DNA of 39,095 nt from Hydrogenimonas thermophila (GCF_900115615.1 NZ_FOXB01000020.1:1-39095), one strand, 5' to 3'; positions 8,420 to 19,123 are shown, counted from the first letter of the stretch. The notes: generated from the sequence alone by a model not told the origin. Translations and numbers: made by a program.

Positions 8420-8715
8420 CACTTCTCCTTAGTTGGATTTAATTTACCTATTGCGCATGAGACAAAGCTTTTTCCCTTCATCACTGCACTTTCTACATTC
8501 GATATTTCATCGTCGATAAGAGGATAACCCAGCTTTCTTAATGTTGTAATAAAAATCTCTTCATCTGAAAGGTTATTCAGTTCAACTGTTACCTTTCGTG
8601 GCACTACTTCTAAATCGACTTCCACACTGTTACCAAAATGCTCAGAGAGAGCCTTTTTAATTGTGTTGGCACACCCTTCGCATCTTATATTGGCAACTTC
8701 ATAAGTTTTTTTCAT
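8419..8715 (-). CDS. Heavy-metal-associated (HMA) domain protein
   Basis: 98 residues. The N-terminal 65 or so form an HMA/CopZ-type ferredoxin-like fold with the metal motif RCEGCANT (C12, C15) and the family's closing LRKLGYP. The 30-residue tail has one more Cys (VSCAIG) and no domain I recognise. Copper or zinc chaperones have this fold, but no copper ATPase is nearby. It is inserted between sucD (3 bases away) and oorD (1-base overlap) within the TCA operon, so it must be co-expressed with them. Why a metal-binding protein belongs here is unknown; metal delivery or protection of the Fe-S enzymes is speculation. Confidence 0.82.
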   Translation of the reverse strand: MKKTYEVANIRCEGCANTIKKALSEHFGNSVEVDLEVVPRKVTVELNNLSDEEIFITTLRKLGYPLIDDEISNVESAVMKGKSFVSCAIGKLNPTKEK

Positions 8716-8718
8716 AAC

Positions 8719-9591
8719 TTATTTACCCATAACCTCTTTAACAGCTTTTCCAATATCTGCAGGAGAAACAACAACTTTTACACCTGCAGCTTCAAGTGCA
8801 GCCATCTTTTCTGCAGCTGTTCCGCTACCACCTGAAATAATTGCACCAGCATGTCCCATTCTCTTACCTTTTGGAGCTGTTTGACCTGCAATAAATGCAA
8901 CTACTGGCTTAGTAATATTCTCTTTAATGAATTCAGCAGCCTGAATTTCAAGGTCTCCACCAATTTCACCAATCATAACGATTGCTTCAGTTTCAGGGTC
9001 AGCTTCAAACATTGGAAGAAGTTGTTTGTAAGATAGTCCAATAATAGGGTCTCCACCAATTCCTACAGCAGTTGTAATACCAAGACCCTCTTTAACAACC
9101 TGATTTGATGCTTCATATGTCAATGTACCAGATTTAGAAATAAGACCGACTGGACCTTTTTTAAAGATAAATCCAGGCATAATACCAATTTTACACTCTT
9201 CTGCAGTAATGATTCCCGGACAGTTTGGTCCAATGGTACTCATACCTTTTTTTGTTGCATATGCTTTTGCATACATCATATCTTTAACAGGAGCACCTTC
9301 AGTAATAATTACAGCAAGCTCAATACCTGCATCAGCAGCTTCCATAACAGCGTCAGAAACAAATGCTGGTGGAACAAAAATCATAGATACAGTTGCACCT
9401 GTTGCATCAACAGCCTCTTTAACTGTATTAAATACAGGCTGACCTAAATGCTCTTGACCACCTTTACCTGGAGTTACACCACCAACAATTTTTGTACCGT
9501 ACTCCATACACTGAGAAGCATGAAATGTACCCTCTTTACCGGTAAATCCCTGGACGATTACTTTTGTATCTTTGTTTACCAAAATACTCAT
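8719..9591 (-). CDS. sucD: Succinyl-CoA synthetase, alpha subunit
   Basis: 290 residues, standard length. It has [16 protein letters not shown] at the N-terminus (CoA-binding Rossmann domain), IGPNCPGI, and the phosphorylated histidine in [14 protein letters not shown] near 245-258. With SucC it makes succinyl-CoA from succinate, CoA and NTP (or the reverse), supplying the substrate of OorDABC in the reductive direction. ATG at 9591, 13 bases after the sucC stop. Confidence 0.97.
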   Translation of the reverse strand: MSILVNKDTKVIVQGFTGKEGTFHASQCMEYGTKIVGGVTPGKGGQEHLGQPVFNTVKEAVDATGATVSMIFVPPAFVSDAVMEAADAGIELAVIITEGAPVKDMMYAKAYATKKGMSTIGPNCPGIITAEECKIGIMPGFIFKKGPVGLISKSGTLTYEASNQVVKEGLGITTAVGIGGDPIIGLSYKQLLPMFEADPETEAIVMIGEIGGDLEIQAAEFIKENITKPVVAFIAGQTAPKGKRMGHAGAIISGGSGTAAEKMAALEAAGVKVVVSPADIGKAVKEVMGK

Positions 9592-9604
9592 TGTTTATCT
9601 CCTT

Positions 9605-10768
9605 TTACTTCGCAGCTTCAACAGCTTTTTTAGCACCGTCAGCAAGATCTTCTGCTGCAATGATATTTTTAATACCTGCACTCTTTAGAATTTCAGCCGC
9701 TTCTTCAGCATTTGTTCCATCAAGACGAACAATTACAGGAACATTGACATCAGTCAATTTAGTTGCTTCAAGAATACCATTAGCAACTCTGTCACAACGT
9801 ACAATTCCACCAAAAATATTTACAAATATAGCTTTTACATTTGGATCTTTTAGAATAATTTCAAAGCCTTTTGCAACTGTTTCAGGATTAGCTCCACCAC
9901 CCACGTCAAGGAAGTTTGCAGGTTCACCACCTTCATGCTTGATGATATCCATAGTTGCCATAGCAAGACCAGCACCGTTAACCATACAACCAACATTACC
10001 ATCAAGTTTAATATAGCTTAAACCATGCTGTTTAGCCTCTACTTCTGTTGGCTCTTCTTCACTAAGATCTCGCATCTCAACAATATCAGGATGACGACCA
10101 AGTGCATTGTCATCAAATCCCATCTTAGCATCAAGTGCAAGGAATTTTCCATCACCTGTTTTGATAAGAGGGTTAATCTCAATCATTTCGGCATCTTTAT
10201 CCATATAAACTTTATAAAGAGCCTGTGCAAACTTAATGAATGGTCCAATCTCCTCTTTTGCAAGTCCAAGACCAAATGCAAGTTTACGTCCGTGGAATCC
10301 TTGGAATCCAATTGCAGGGTCAATTTGAACTTTTACAATTTTTTCAGGAGTTTTTGCTGCTACTTCTTCAATCTCCATACCGCCTTCTGTAGAAGCCATC
10401 ATAACAGGCATTTCAGATGCACGGTCAAGAACCATACCAAGATAAAACTCTGCTTTAATATCAGCACCCTCTTCTATGTAAACTTTTTGAACAAGTTTAC
10501 CTTCTGGACCTGTTTGATGAGTAACAAGAGTCATACCAAGAATTTCATTAGCCCAGTGACGAACTTCATCTAAAGATTTTGCAAGTTTAACACCGCCGCC
10601 TAAGCCTCGTCCACCTGCGTGGATTTGTGCTTTAACAACCCAAAGATCTCCTCCAAGATTTTTTGCAGCTTCAACTGCTTCATCAACACTAAATGCTACT
10701 TGTCCACGAGGAACAGGAACACCGTACTGACGAAATATCTCTTTTGCTTGATATTCATGAATATTCAT
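9605..10768 (-). CDS. sucC: Succinyl-CoA synthetase, beta subunit
   Basis: 387 residues, standard length. The N-terminal ATP-grasp domain begins [20 protein letters not shown] and has [18 protein letters not shown] near 46-63. The C-terminal domain has the family's [17 protein letters not shown] and [10 protein letters not shown]. It binds nucleotide and succinate. Cotranscribed with sucD just downstream; fumB lies 21 bases upstream. Confidence 0.97.
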   Translation of the reverse strand: MNIHEYQAKEIFRQYGVPVPRGQVAFSVDEAVEAAKNLGGDLWVVKAQIHAGGRGLGGGVKLAKSLDEVRHWANEILGMTLVTHQTGPEGKLVQKVYIEEGADIKAEFYLGMVLDRASEMPVMMASTEGGMEIEEVAAKTPEKIVKVQIDPAIGFQGFHGRKLAFGLGLAKEEIGPFIKFAQALYKVYMDKDAEMIEINPLIKTGDGKFLALDAKMGFDDNALGRHPDIVEMRDLSEEEPTEVEAKQHGLSYIKLDGNVGCMVNGAGLAMATMDIIKHEGGEPANFLDVGGGANPETVAKGFEIILKDPNVKAIFVNIFGGIVRCDRVANGILEATKLTDVNVPVIVRLDGTNAEEAAEILKSAGIKNIIAAEDLADGAKKAVEAAK

Positions 10769-10789
10769 CTTTCATCCCTTTCTATAAGA

Positions 10790-11350
10790 TTAGTCTTTTA
10801 CTTCATACTTTTTACGACCCTCTTCATAAAGGTCATTACCATAAGCATCATTGATTACTGTAACAGGAAAATTTTCAACCTTAAGCATTCTAACTGCTTC
10901 TGGTCCAAGCTCTTCATAAGCAATTACTTTGGCTTCTTTAATCAATTTACCAAGCAGTGCACCTGCACCACCTGTTGCACCAAAGTAGACTGCTTTATGC
11001 TCTTTACAAGCATCTTTTACATCCTGATTTCTCTTACCTTTACCTATCATGCCTTTTAAGCCATGCTTGATAAGTGTAGGTGAGTAACTATCCATTCGAT
11101 AACTTGTTGTTGGTCCTGCACTCCCTATAGGATCACCTGGCTTTGGAGGAGTTGGACCAACAAAATATATAACAGCTCCATCTAAAGGAAAAGGTAACTC
11201 TTGTTTGTTTTCAATTAAATCAACCAAACGTTTATGTGCTGCATCTCTAGCTGTAAAGATTGTTCCTGAAAGATATACTATATCTCCAGCTTTAAGATTT
11301 AAAATATCTTCATCTGTAAGTGGTGTTGTTAAATAGTGTACTTGACTCAT
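10790..11350 (-). CDS. fumB: Class I fumarate hydratase, beta (C-terminal) subunit
   Basis: 186 residues matching the C-terminal half of [4Fe-4S] fumarases. It has GDIVYLSGTIFTARDAAHKR near 22-41, GPTTSYRMDSY near 79-89, and GKGKRNQD plus GATGGAGALLG later. The split two-subunit form is common in archaea and strict or facultative anaerobes, whereas E. coli FumA is fused. It interconverts fumarate and malate with the alpha subunit encoded 9 bases upstream. The name follows the alpha/beta order; no relation to E. coli fumB is implied. Confidence 0.93.
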   Translation of the reverse strand: MSQVHYLTTPLTDEDILNLKAGDIVYLSGTIFTARDAAHKRLVDLIENKQELPFPLDGAVIYFVGPTPPKPGDPIGSAGPTTSYRMDSYSPTLIKHGLKGMIGKGKRNQDVKDACKEHKAVYFGATGGAGALLGKLIKEAKVIAYEELGPEAVRMLKVENFPVTVINDAYGNDLYEEGRKKYEVKD

Positions 11351-11359
11351 AGAGATTCC

Positions 11360-12211
11360 TTAAAGTGTTATATGACTATGTCTGCTACTGTGGCACTGTA
11401 CATTGACGCTAACAGGCAAGCTAGCAATATGACAAGGATTTTTCTCTACATGAACAGCAAGTACTGTTTGTGTTCCACCCATACCCATAGCACCAATTCC
11501 AAGTTTGTTGAGTTCATGAAGTAACTCTTTTTCAAACTCAGCTACTTCTGGATCTGAATGTGGCTTGCCTGCTTCTCTAAAGAGTGCATATTTACTTGAA
11601 ATAGCAGCCTTTTCAAATGTTCCACCAATGCCTACACCAACAATAATTGGAGGACAAGGGTTTGGTCCTGCTTCAGATATAACACTTTTAACAAACTCTA
11701 TGACACCCTCTTTACCTTGTGCTGGTGCCAATACACGAGCTCGGCTGACATTTTCACTTCCACCGCCTTTTGCTGCATACTCAATCTCAATCTTGTCACC
11801 CTCTACAAGATCGATATGTATAATTGCTGGCAGGTTGTAGCCTATCTTCTCTTTTAAATTTTCTCTTGTAAAACAGTCACATGTAGATGCACGAAGATAC
11901 CCTTCAATATAACCCTTTTCTGTACCTTCGTTAATAGCATCTTTAAGCAGTCCGCCAGTTATCTTTACATCCTGTCCTACTTTAACAAAGTATACTGCCA
12001 AACCAGTATCTTGACAAAGCGGTCGTTTCTCACTGCGTGCTATATCTGCATTTTCAAGAAGTTGTTCCAAAACTTTTTTTGCAACTGGACTTGCCTCTTT
12101 TTCATGAGCTTCTTTTAATTTATTAAGAGCATCTTCAGGAAGATTTGTTGCTGTATGAATCACAAGATTCTTTACAGCATTTACAATATCTTCATACGCA
12201 ATTTCTCTCAT
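11360..12211 (-). CDS. fumA: Class I fumarate hydratase, alpha (N-terminal) subunit
   Basis: 283 residues. Cysteines expected to hold the [4Fe-4S] cluster appear in [12 protein letters not shown], in [11 protein letters not shown] and in GPNCPPI. The C-terminus has the [19 protein letters not shown] stretch conserved in this subunit. The cluster is oxygen-sensitive in the family, consistent with an anaerobic or microaerobic host. Its ATG overlaps the mdh stop (ATGA). Confidence 0.94.
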   Translation of the reverse strand: MREIAYEDIVNAVKNLVIHTATNLPEDALNKLKEAHEKEASPVAKKVLEQLLENADIARSEKRPLCQDTGLAVYFVKVGQDVKITGGLLKDAINEGTEKGYIEGYLRASTCDCFTRENLKEKIGYNLPAIIHIDLVEGDKIEIEYAAKGGGSENVSRARVLAPAQGKEGVIEFVKSVISEAGPNPCPPIIVGVGIGGTFEKAAISSKYALFREAGKPHSDPEVAEFEKELLHELNKLGIGAMGMGGTQTVLAVHVEKNPCHIASLPVSVNVQCHSSRHSHITL

Positions 12212-13167
12212 TTACAATCCTCAAAAAAATTATTTTCATTAAGTGTATCTATGAGTTTTCGTACAGATTCTACAGATTTTTTAAACATTTTACGTTCACA
12301 TGCATTAAGTGAAACATTAATGATGTCTTCAGCTCCATTTGCTCCAATACTTACAGGAACACCGCTTACAACATCACTGTAACCATACTCACCATCCAAA
12401 TATACAGCACAAGGATAGATTTGCTTAGTATCTTTCAAGATAGCCTCTACCATTATAGTTGTAGATTTTGCAGGAGCATAATATGCGGAACCTGTCTTAA
12501 GATAACTTACAATCTCTGCACCACCATGTTTTGTTCTTTCAACTATTTCATCTATCTCTTCATCTGTAAGCAAGTCATTTAATGGTACACCTGCAACAGT
12601 AGAGTATCTTGGAAGAGGAACCATGTCATCTCCATGTCCACCCATAACAGATGCACGAATCTGACCAGTACCGTAACCAAGTTTTTCTTGAATAAAATAT
12701 GCCATACGAGAGCTGTCTAAAATTCCAGCCATTCCAAGAATTCTATTTCTTTCAAAACCACTCTCTCTTAGTGCTACATATGTCATAGCATCTAAAGGGT
12801 TTGAAACCATAATAATAATTGCATTTGGAGAGTAAGTTTTTATATCTCTTACAACTTCGCGAGTGATTTGAGCATTTTTTAAAAGAAGGTCATCTCTACT
12901 CATACCAGGTAAACGAGGACTTCCTGCAGTTACAACAACAACATCACAATCTTTAAGTTGTTCAGGCTCTTCAGCTACTGAAACAATAGTATGGCTTCTA
13001 GCAGCTGCAGCTGCCTGACTCATATCTAATGCTTTACCTTTAGCAATATCAATTTTGTTATCTCGAAGTATGATTTCATGGCAAGAACCATTCATTGCAA
13101 GAATAAAAGCAACTGTAGAACCAACATTTCCAGCTCCAACTATTCCGACTCGTTTTCCTTTTCCCAT
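12208..13167 (-). CDS. mdh: Malate dehydrogenase (NAD, LDH-like type)
   Basis: 319 residues from ATG 13167. The NAD site is VGAGNVGS at the N-terminus, followed by Asp36 after beta-2, which favours NAD(H). The substrate arginines lie in [11 protein letters not shown] (R85, R91), and His178 in GGHGDDMVP is catalytic. The family member is the tetrameric LDH-like MDH common in Campylobacterota and Chlorobi. A TTG at 13173 in the same frame would leave no gap to the AAAGGA ribosome site, whereas ATG 13167 sits 6 bases from it. Preceded by about 170 bases without a gene, with a possible -10 TATACT at 13234-13239, so a promoter for the mdh-oorC run probably lies here. Confidence 0.96.
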   Translation of the reverse strand: MGKGKRVGIVGAGNVGSTVAFILAMNGSCHEIILRDNKIDIAKGKALDMSQAAAAARSHTIVSVAEEPEQLKDCDVVVVTAGSPRLPGMSRDDLLLKNAQITREVVRDIKTYSPNAIIIMVSNPLDAMTYVALRESGFERNRILGMAGILDSSRMAYFIQEKLGYGTGQIRASVMGGHGDDMVPLPRYSTVAGVPLNDLLTDEEIDEIVERTKHGGAEIVSYLKTGSAYYAPAKSTTIMVEAILKDTKQIYPCAVYLDGEYGYSDVVSGVPVSIGANGAEDIINVSLNACERKMFKKSVESVRKLIDTLNENNFFEDCK

Positions 13168-13310
13168 GGGCAATCCTTTAGTAGTAAATTTTTAAGCCTG
13201 CCTAATTCGGGGAGACTATAGAAGGTATTTGTTAGTATAAAACAAATTGAAAGATAAACGAATAAAACTTCACCTCTGCGAAATTTTACTCACCTATCCT
13301 GTGTAGCTTC

Positions 13311-13330
13311 CCCACACCTTTTGGTGCGGG
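13311..13330 (-). terminator. Hairpin after icd
   Basis: Minus-strand CCCGCACC-AAAA-GGTGTGGG forms an 8-bp stem with one G-U pair, 9 bases after the icd stop. No U tract follows, so termination may be partial, allowing some readthrough from icd into mdh. Confidence 0.4.
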
Positions 13331-13339
13331 AAAGATAAA

Positions 13340-15544
13340 TTATGCGATTGATTCGATAATTTTGTTGAGAGTTTCGCTTGGGCGCATTGCCTTTTCAGCT
13401 TTTTCATCATCTGGCATAAAGTATCCACCAATATCAGATGGTTTACCTTCAACAGCAAGAAGTTCATCAAGAATTTTTTGTTCATTCTCTTTAAGAGCTT
13501 TAGCAACAGAAGCAAACTTCTCTGCCAACTCTTTATCATCACTATTAGCAAGTGCATCTGCCCAGTATAGTGCAAGATAGAAGTGACTTGCTTTGTTATC
13601 AGGCTCACCACACTTTCTACCTGGTGCTTTGTTGTTATCAAGGTAAGCTTCGTTAGCTTTATCTAATGCTTCACAAAGTGCTTTAACCTTGTTGTCATTT
13701 GTTTTATTGAAAATCATTCTTAGGCTTTCAGCCAATGCAAGGAATTCTCCAAGGCTATCCCATCGTAGGTGGCTCTCTTTCAAGAACTGCTCAACATGCT
13801 TAGGAGCTGATCCACCTGCACCTGTTTCAAACAATCCACCACCAGCAAGAAGTGGAACAATACTCATCATTTTCGCACTTGTTCCAAGCTCTAAAATTGG
13901 GAATAAGTCTGTTAGGTAGTCACGAAGAACGTTACCAGTAACAGAGATTGTATTTAGACCTGCTCGGCTTCGTTTAACAGTATACTTCATTGCAAGTTCA
14001 GGTGCCATAATATGGTACTCAATTGGCTCTTTTTCAAGATGCTCTGGCAAGTACTCTAAAACTTTTTTGATAAGGTTTGAATCATGCGCTCTGTTTGAAT
14101 CAAGCCAGAATACAATAGGATCACCAGTAAGTTTACCACGCTCATGTGCCAATCGAACCCAGTCTTTAACCGCAATATCTTTTGCTTTATAAAGTCTCCA
14201 GATGTCACCTTTTTCAACTTTATGGCTCATCAAGACGTTACCATCTTGATCTTTAACTTCCATAACACCATCTTCAGCACAGCGGAAAGTGAATGGATGG
14301 CTTCCATACTCTTCAGCTTTTTTCGCCATAAGACCAACGTTGCTAACGTGACCCATAGTTGCAACATCAAACTGACCATTCTCTTTACAATCTTCTAGCA
14401 TTGCACTATACATTCTTGCATAACTTCTATCAGGAATAACAGCTACACACTCTTGAAGCTCACCATCTTTGTTCCACATTTTTCCGCCTTCACGGATAAC
14501 TGGAGGCATAGAAGCATCAATAATGATGTCATTAGAGAAGTGTAGGTTTGTAATACCTTTATCGCTGTCAACCATTGCGATGTTTGGCTCACCTTTTTCA
14601 ACAACAGCTTTTAAAGCAGCTTCAATCTCATCTTTTTTATCTGACTTTTCGATCTTTTTAAGAAGGTCACCGATTCCAAGATCTGGATTTACACCAAGTT
14701 TTTCGAACTCATCAGCATATTTTTCAAATACATCTTTGAAGAAAACGCTAACAGCATGACCAAAGATAATTGGGTCACTAACTTTCATCATAGTAGCTTT
14801 CAAGTGTACAGACCAAAGAAGTCCCTTCTCTTTTGCATCCTCAATAGTTTTTGCTAAGAATGCTCTTAAAGCTTTAGCTGACATGAAAGTAGATGAAACA
14901 AGCTCTTTATCTTCAACTTCCAAAGTTTTTAGGCATTTACCATTTAGTTCGATGCTAAGTGTTGCATCTTTATCCATAATAACAGACTGCTCATTTTCAT
15001 AGAAGTCACCACCATCCATGTAAGCAACATATGCTTTACAATCTGGTGAGAATGGCTTCAATCTATGAGGATTTTTCTGAGCAAATTTTTTAACTGCAGC
15101 TGCTGCACGTCGGTCACTGTTACCCTCACGAAGAACTGGGTTAACTGCAGAACCAAGACAAGTAGCATATTTTGCAGCAATCTCTTTCTCTTCATCAGTT
15201 TGAGGATCTTCTGGAAAATCAGGAAGATCAAACCCTTTTTTCTGAAGCTCTTCAATAGTAGCTTTAAGCTGAGGAATAGAAGCTGAAATGTTTGGTAATT
15301 TAATAATATTTGCTTCTGGTTTTTTTACAAGTTCACCAAGAGCTGCAAGGTTATCAGGAATACGCTGATCTTCACGTAGTCTCTCAGGGAACTGAGAAAT
15401 AACACGTCCAGCAAGAGATATATCACACTGCTCAATATCAACGCCAGCTGTCTTCAAGAAGTTTTTAACAATTGGAAAGAGCGAATAAGTAGCTAAAGCC
15501 GGTGCCTCATCGATCTTCGTCCAGATAATCTTTTGTTCTGCCAT
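13340..15544 (-). CDS. icd: Isocitrate dehydrogenase (NADP), monomeric type
   Basis: 734 residues, the length of the large monomeric IDH family (IDH-II) and unrelated in size to the dimeric form. Recognisable stretches include IIWTKIDEAPALATYS at the start, NPVLREGNSDRR near 135-146, SNDIIIDASMPPVIREGG near 338-355 and LLAGGGLFETGAGGSAPKH near 580. It interconverts isocitrate and 2-oxoglutarate with NADP(H), the carboxylating step after OorDABC in the reductive cycle. A good ribosome site AGGAGA lies 5 bases before the ATG. It heads the run icd-mdh-fumAB-sucCD-oorDABC. Confidence 0.97.
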   Translation of the reverse strand: MAEQKIIWTKIDEAPALATYSLFPIVKNFLKTAGVDIEQCDISLAGRVISQFPERLREDQRIPDNLAALGELVKKPEANIIKLPNISASIPQLKATIEELQKKGFDLPDFPEDPQTDEEKEIAAKYATCLGSAVNPVLREGNSDRRAAAAVKKFAQKNPHRLKPFSPDCKAYVAYMDGGDFYENEQSVIMDKDATLSIELNGKCLKTLEVEDKELVSSTFMSAKALRAFLAKTIEDAKEKGLLWSVHLKATMMKVSDPIIFGHAVSVFFKDVFEKYADEFEKLGVNPDLGIGDLLKKIEKSDKKDEIEAALKAVVEKGEPNIAMVDSDKGITNLHFSNDIIIDASMPPVIREGGKMWNKDGELQECVAVIPDRSYARMYSAMLEDCKENGQFDVATMGHVSNVGLMAKKAEEYGSHPFTFRCAEDGVMEVKDQDGNVLMSHKVEKGDIWRLYKAKDIAVKDWVRLAHERGKLTGDPIVFWLDSNRAHDSNLIKKVLEYLPEHLEKEPIEYHIMAPELAMKYTVKRSRAGLNTISVTGNVLRDYLTDLFPILELGTSAKMMSIVPLLAGGGLFETGAGGSAPKHVEQFLKESHLRWDSLGEFLALAESLRMIFNKTNDNKVKALCEALDKANEAYLDNNKAPGRKCGEPDNKASHFYLALYWADALANSDDKELAEKFASVAKALKENEQKILDELLAVEGKPSDIGGYFMPDDEKAEKAMRPSETLNKIIESIA

Positions 15545-15651
15545 TAGGTTCTCCTATTTATGGTTTATATTTGATGTGTAAATAATATCAGTTAAAGAAT
15601 TAGTTTTTTACTAAACTTCTTCTAAGCTCATATATAAAACGCAAATGTGTT

Positions 15652-16596
15652 TCATTTGTTAACACTTTTTAGAGCTTTCAGATGCGATTTGTAACTCTTT
15701 GTAAATATATGTCTGCCATTTTTACCTTTTACAAAGTATAAATAATTAACATTTGCAGGTTTAATTGCCGCTTTTAGTGCATATAATGAAACACTTCCTA
15801 CAGGAGTTGGAGGCAATCCTTTATATTTGTACGTATTAAAATGTGACTTGTCACTCTTTATTCTTCTTTTTGTAACCTTTATATGCGAATATTTCCCATA
15901 ATTTAGTGTTCCATCCATCTGCAGACGCATATGTTTTCTTAGTCGATTATATATAACTGCTGATATTATTGGCATTTCATCTTTGTTTGCTGCCTCTTTT
16001 TGTATGATTGATGCAATCGTTACATAACGAAACCATTTAGTCTCATTGTATACTCCAAAAATCTTTTTAGCCAAACGTTTATGACGTTCTATTGATTTAG
16101 AAATTAGATAATTCATAAGATGCTCTTCACTTATACCCATTGGAATGTAGTAAGTATCAGGCCAAATCACTCCATCCATATATGGTGCATATTTTTTATA
16201 AGCAACAAAGAGTTTTCTTTTATCCAAACCTAACTTTTTTGCAAGCTGGGAGATAAATAGTTCAGATGTTTCACCAGGAACTAGTGTTACTTTTACTATT
16301 GCTGCTTTTGCATGAGTAATTTTATAAAGCAAATCTGCTTTTGTTAATCTGGTTGTTCCAATTTCAATCCAACCTTGCTGCGGATATCCAAAAAATCTCA
16401 AAAGATACTTGTCAAGTAGATTTAAATCTATGCCGTTTTTATGCAAATATGATATAATCGCCGTCTGCGAGCCAGATGGAAGAAATAGCACAAGACTGGT
16501 TTTTACAGGTTGGGTTAGATAAAAACAGAGTGATAAAATGATAACAACTACAACAAAGATACTCCATTCAACTATTCTCAAGATATTTTTGCTCAT
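15652..16596 (-). CDS. mltG: Endolytic murein transglycosylase MltG
   Basis: 314 residues. One N-terminal membrane anchor (VEWSIFVVVVIILSLCFYL) precedes a periplasmic YceG domain. Family motifs are WPDTYYIP, ASIIQKEA (catalytic Glu near 200), VIYNRL, LQMDGTLNY and GLPPTPVGSVS. The enzyme cuts nascent glycan strands and thereby sets their length. ATG 16596 is preferred to the upstream TTG 16635 because it puts the anchor at residue 10, as in homologues, and the TTG has no ribosome site. Its 5' end overlaps the divergent AsmA-like gene by 59 bases. Confidence 0.93.
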   Translation of the reverse strand: MSKNILRIVEWSIFVVVVIILSLCFYLTQPVKTSLVLFLPSGSQTAIISYLHKNGIDLNLLDKYLLRFFGYPQQGWIEIGTTRLTKADLLYKITHAKAAIVKVTLVPGETSELFISQLAKKLGLDKRKLFVAYKKYAPYMDGVIWPDTYYIPMGISEEHLMNYLISKSIERHKRLAKKIFGVYNETKWFRYVTIASIIQKEAANKDEMPIISAVIYNRLRKHMRLQMDGTLNYGKYSHIKVTKRRIKSDKSHFNTYKYKGLPPTPVGSVSLYALKAAIKPANVNYLYFVKGKNGRHIFTKSYKSHLKALKSVNK

Positions 16597-19123
16597 CTCT
16601 TTTCTTTTTATTTTAATAATTTTTTTACTTGCCAAAGGTATTGAAATTTCAGAAATTAATTTACCAGGATTTAAAATTCAGCAATTCTACATTAAACTAG
16701 ATAAAAAGCTGATCATCTCTATAAAAAGTGTAAAAATTAAAGCTAAAAAAGAGTCAAGCAAAACAGTAAATGAAGTTAACAATATTGTAAAAGTTATCCA
16801 ATACTTGCCACACTATTTTCAAAAGGTAAATGTAGAGAATCTTCAAGTAGGGCAAAAAAATATAAATTTACTGTATGACAATAATATATTTCATATTGAT
16901 ACAGATATTCTACATCTCTCATCAACCCTATCATATAATCCTAAATTAAAAGTAATTTCTGTAAATATTAAGGAGTTATATTTAAATGATTCTCAAATAA
17001 ATTTAAATGGTCAATTTAACTATTTAATAATGAAAAAAAAATGGACTGGTAAAGGAGTTTACAAAACTTTTAAAATAAATGGAAGTTTTTTAGTAACCTA
17101 TGAAAATGAAACTATAAATTTTAAACTAAACTCAAATGAAACCTCTTCAATAAAAGAGTTAATAGATTATATTGCACCTCCTGAACCGATCAAGGTATGG
17201 ATTTACCCAAAAATTCCTGCAAAAAGATATAAATTACATTATCTGACTGGTAGCATAAAACTAAAAAAAGATGGTTCAATAGAATTTGATCCACAAAAAC
17301 TAAAAGCTTTTGCAACAGCTTATAATGCGAATATACATTTTAACAGTAATGTTCCTCCGGTATCTACAAAACAGATAGATATTACATTAAAAAATAATAC
17401 TCTCTCTTTTAAACTATACGATCCAATATATGAAGGAAAAAAATTAAATGGTAGTTATGTACAAATAAGGAATTTAACAAACAGCAAAGCTGAATTAGAT
17501 GCACATATTGTAGTGAATGACAAAATAGACAATTCTATAAAAACTATTTTGTCAGCTTACGATATACATCTGCCTTTTGTACAAACTGAAGGTTTAACAG
17601 ATGCAACAGTAGATTTTACAGTAAAATTAGTAACCGGTGAAGTAATAAAATATGAAGGAGACTATAAGTCAAAACAGGCAACATTACTCTTTGATGATAC
17701 AATTAAGTTACCTGTAAAAAATTTACATGTAATTTCTAAAGACTCTAAGATTATAATAAAACCCTGCAAAATAAGCTTTATCCCACATATTGATGCAACA
17801 ATAAATGGCTCAATAGATCTTTATAATAAAAAAGGTGAATTTATTTCTCAAATAAAAAGATTACAATACAGCTATAACTCTATACCTCTAATCAAAATAA
17901 TAGATCAAAAACTTCCAATTAAAATGAATTTCAACGATAGAGTAACTTTTGAAGCACCTGAATTAAACTTGATTTTTTCCTATAAGTCTGGTGGAAGCAT
18001 CAAAGTAGTTTCTAAAGATATAAAGCCAATAGTTCCATATTTAAAAGGACCACTTTTACCAATAAAAGGTGGAAAAATAGAAATAGTTTATTCATTGCAA
18101 AAATTAGAAGCAGACGGCTTTATAAACTACTCTAATAACTTTTTAACATACAACAATCAGCCAATAGAAAAGTTTTCTTTTCAAGTAAAAAGAGACAAAC
18201 TGCAAACTACTGCAGCACTAAATAGTAATATTTTTATTACATTACAAAAAAATAGAACCTTTATAAATACAATAGGTGTAGATATTTATATAGATAATTT
18301 ATTAAAAACAATAGAGCCATATACTCAAAAGGTTAGTAATAAAACTAAAACAACTAAACAAATTTTTCATATAAAAGGTAAAAACAGTATTTTATATTAT
18401 AAAAATATAGAGCTTCCCTGCTCTTCCTATAGTGCAATATTAAAAACTAATCCATTAAATATTAAATTTATTTCTCAACATAACGACGGAGAGATTAGAG
18501 GGATTATTGAAAAGAGTTATATAAATATAACCGGCAAACAGATTCCAGATTATGTAATACGTAAAATTACTACTTTAGACTATATTTATGGTGGACTTTT
18601 TGACTTTAATGCAATTGGTGATATTAATAATTTCAAAGGTACTATATTAGTACATAATAGTTTATGGGCAAAAAATGCTTTTTATAACAATGTATTAGCA
18701 ATGCTAAATACTATACCTGCAGTTTTAACACTAAAAAATCCTGGATTTAGTAATAAAGGATTTAAAATAAAAGAAGGTGCTATTCAATACCACTATCAAG
18801 ACAATATACTATATTTTGACAATATTTTAATGAATGGAGATAGTGCCCAAATAACAGGTAGAGGAAAGATCAACTTTAAATCTGAAACTATACTGATGTT
18901 AATGCAGATTCACTTTTTAGAAAATCTTACTAATATACTAAATAAAATTCCTATAGCCGGATATTTAATCTTTGGCGATGACGGAACTATGGCTGTTACA
19001 CTAAACATTAACGGTTATTTAGAAAATCCAAAAGTAACTACTGAAACAGTAAAAGATGTAGTACAAGTGCCTCTCAATATTTTAGAGAGAACACTTAAAC
19101 TACCGTTTAAACTATTTGAATAA
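16538..19123 (+). CDS. AsmA/YhdP-like envelope protein
   Basis: 861 residues. One N-terminal membrane segment (KIFLLISFLFILIIFLLAKG, about 15-34) is followed by a long beta-rich periplasmic region and an AsmA-like C-terminal domain (GRGKINFKSE near 768, then GDDGTMAVTLNINGYLENP near 810). This is the architecture of the YhdP/TamB-like proteins thought to carry phospholipids from inner to outer membrane. Codons are strongly A/T biased with many Asn, Lys and Ile. The ATG used lies inside the 5' end of the divergent mltG; an in-frame TTG at 16589 is a less likely alternative because it would cut into the membrane segment. It converges on the permease gene, 11 bases from its stop. Confidence 0.85.
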   Translation: MITTTTKILHSTILKIFLLISFLFILIIFLLAKGIEISEINLPGFKIQQFYIKLDKKLIISIKSVKIKAKKESSKTVNEVNNIVKVIQYLPHYFQKVNVENLQVGQKNINLLYDNNIFHIDTDILHLSSTLSYNPKLKVISVNIKELYLNDSQINLNGQFNYLIMKKKWTGKGVYKTFKINGSFLVTYENETINFKLNSNETSSIKELIDYIAPPEPIKVWIYPKIPAKRYKLHYLTGSIKLKKDGSIEFDPQKLKAFATAYNANIHFNSNVPPVSTKQIDITLKNNTLSFKLYDPIYEGKKLNGSYVQIRNLTNSKAELDAHIVVNDKIDNSIKTILSAYDIHLPFVQTEGLTDATVDFTVKLVTGEVIKYEGDYKSKQATLLFDDTIKLPVKNLHVISKDSKIIIKPCKISFIPHIDATINGSIDLYNKKGEFISQIKRLQYSYNSIPLIKIIDQKLPIKMNFNDRVTFEAPELNLIFSYKSGGSIKVVSKDIKPIVPYLKGPLLPIKGGKIEIVYSLQKLEADGFINYSNNFLTYNNQPIEKFSFQVKRDKLQTTAALNSNIFITLQKNRTFINTIGVDIYIDNLLKTIEPYTQKVSNKTKTTKQIFHIKGKNSILYYKNIELPCSSYSAILKTNPLNIKFISQHNDGEIRGIIEKSYINITGKQIPDYVIRKITTLDYIYGGLFDFNAIGDINNFKGTILVHNSLWAKNAFYNNVLAMLNTIPAVLTLKNPGFSNKGFKIKEGAIQYHYQDNILYFDNILMNGDSAQITGRGKINFKSETILMLMQIHFLENLTNILNKIPIAGYLIFGDDGTMAVTLNINGYLENPKVTTETVKDVVQVPLNILERTLKLPFKLFE

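Noticed and set aside
7977-8432. 151-residue open frame antisense to oorA/oorD
   Set aside because: It is a Ser/Ala-rich shadow of conserved genes on the minus strand, with no ribosome site or known domain.
9564-10016. 150-residue open frame antisense to sucC
   Set aside because: It is a low-complexity shadow of a well conserved enzyme gene.
13168-13173. TTG start for mdh two codons upstream
   Set aside because: It leaves no spacing from the AAAGGA ribosome site; ATG 13167 has 6 bases.
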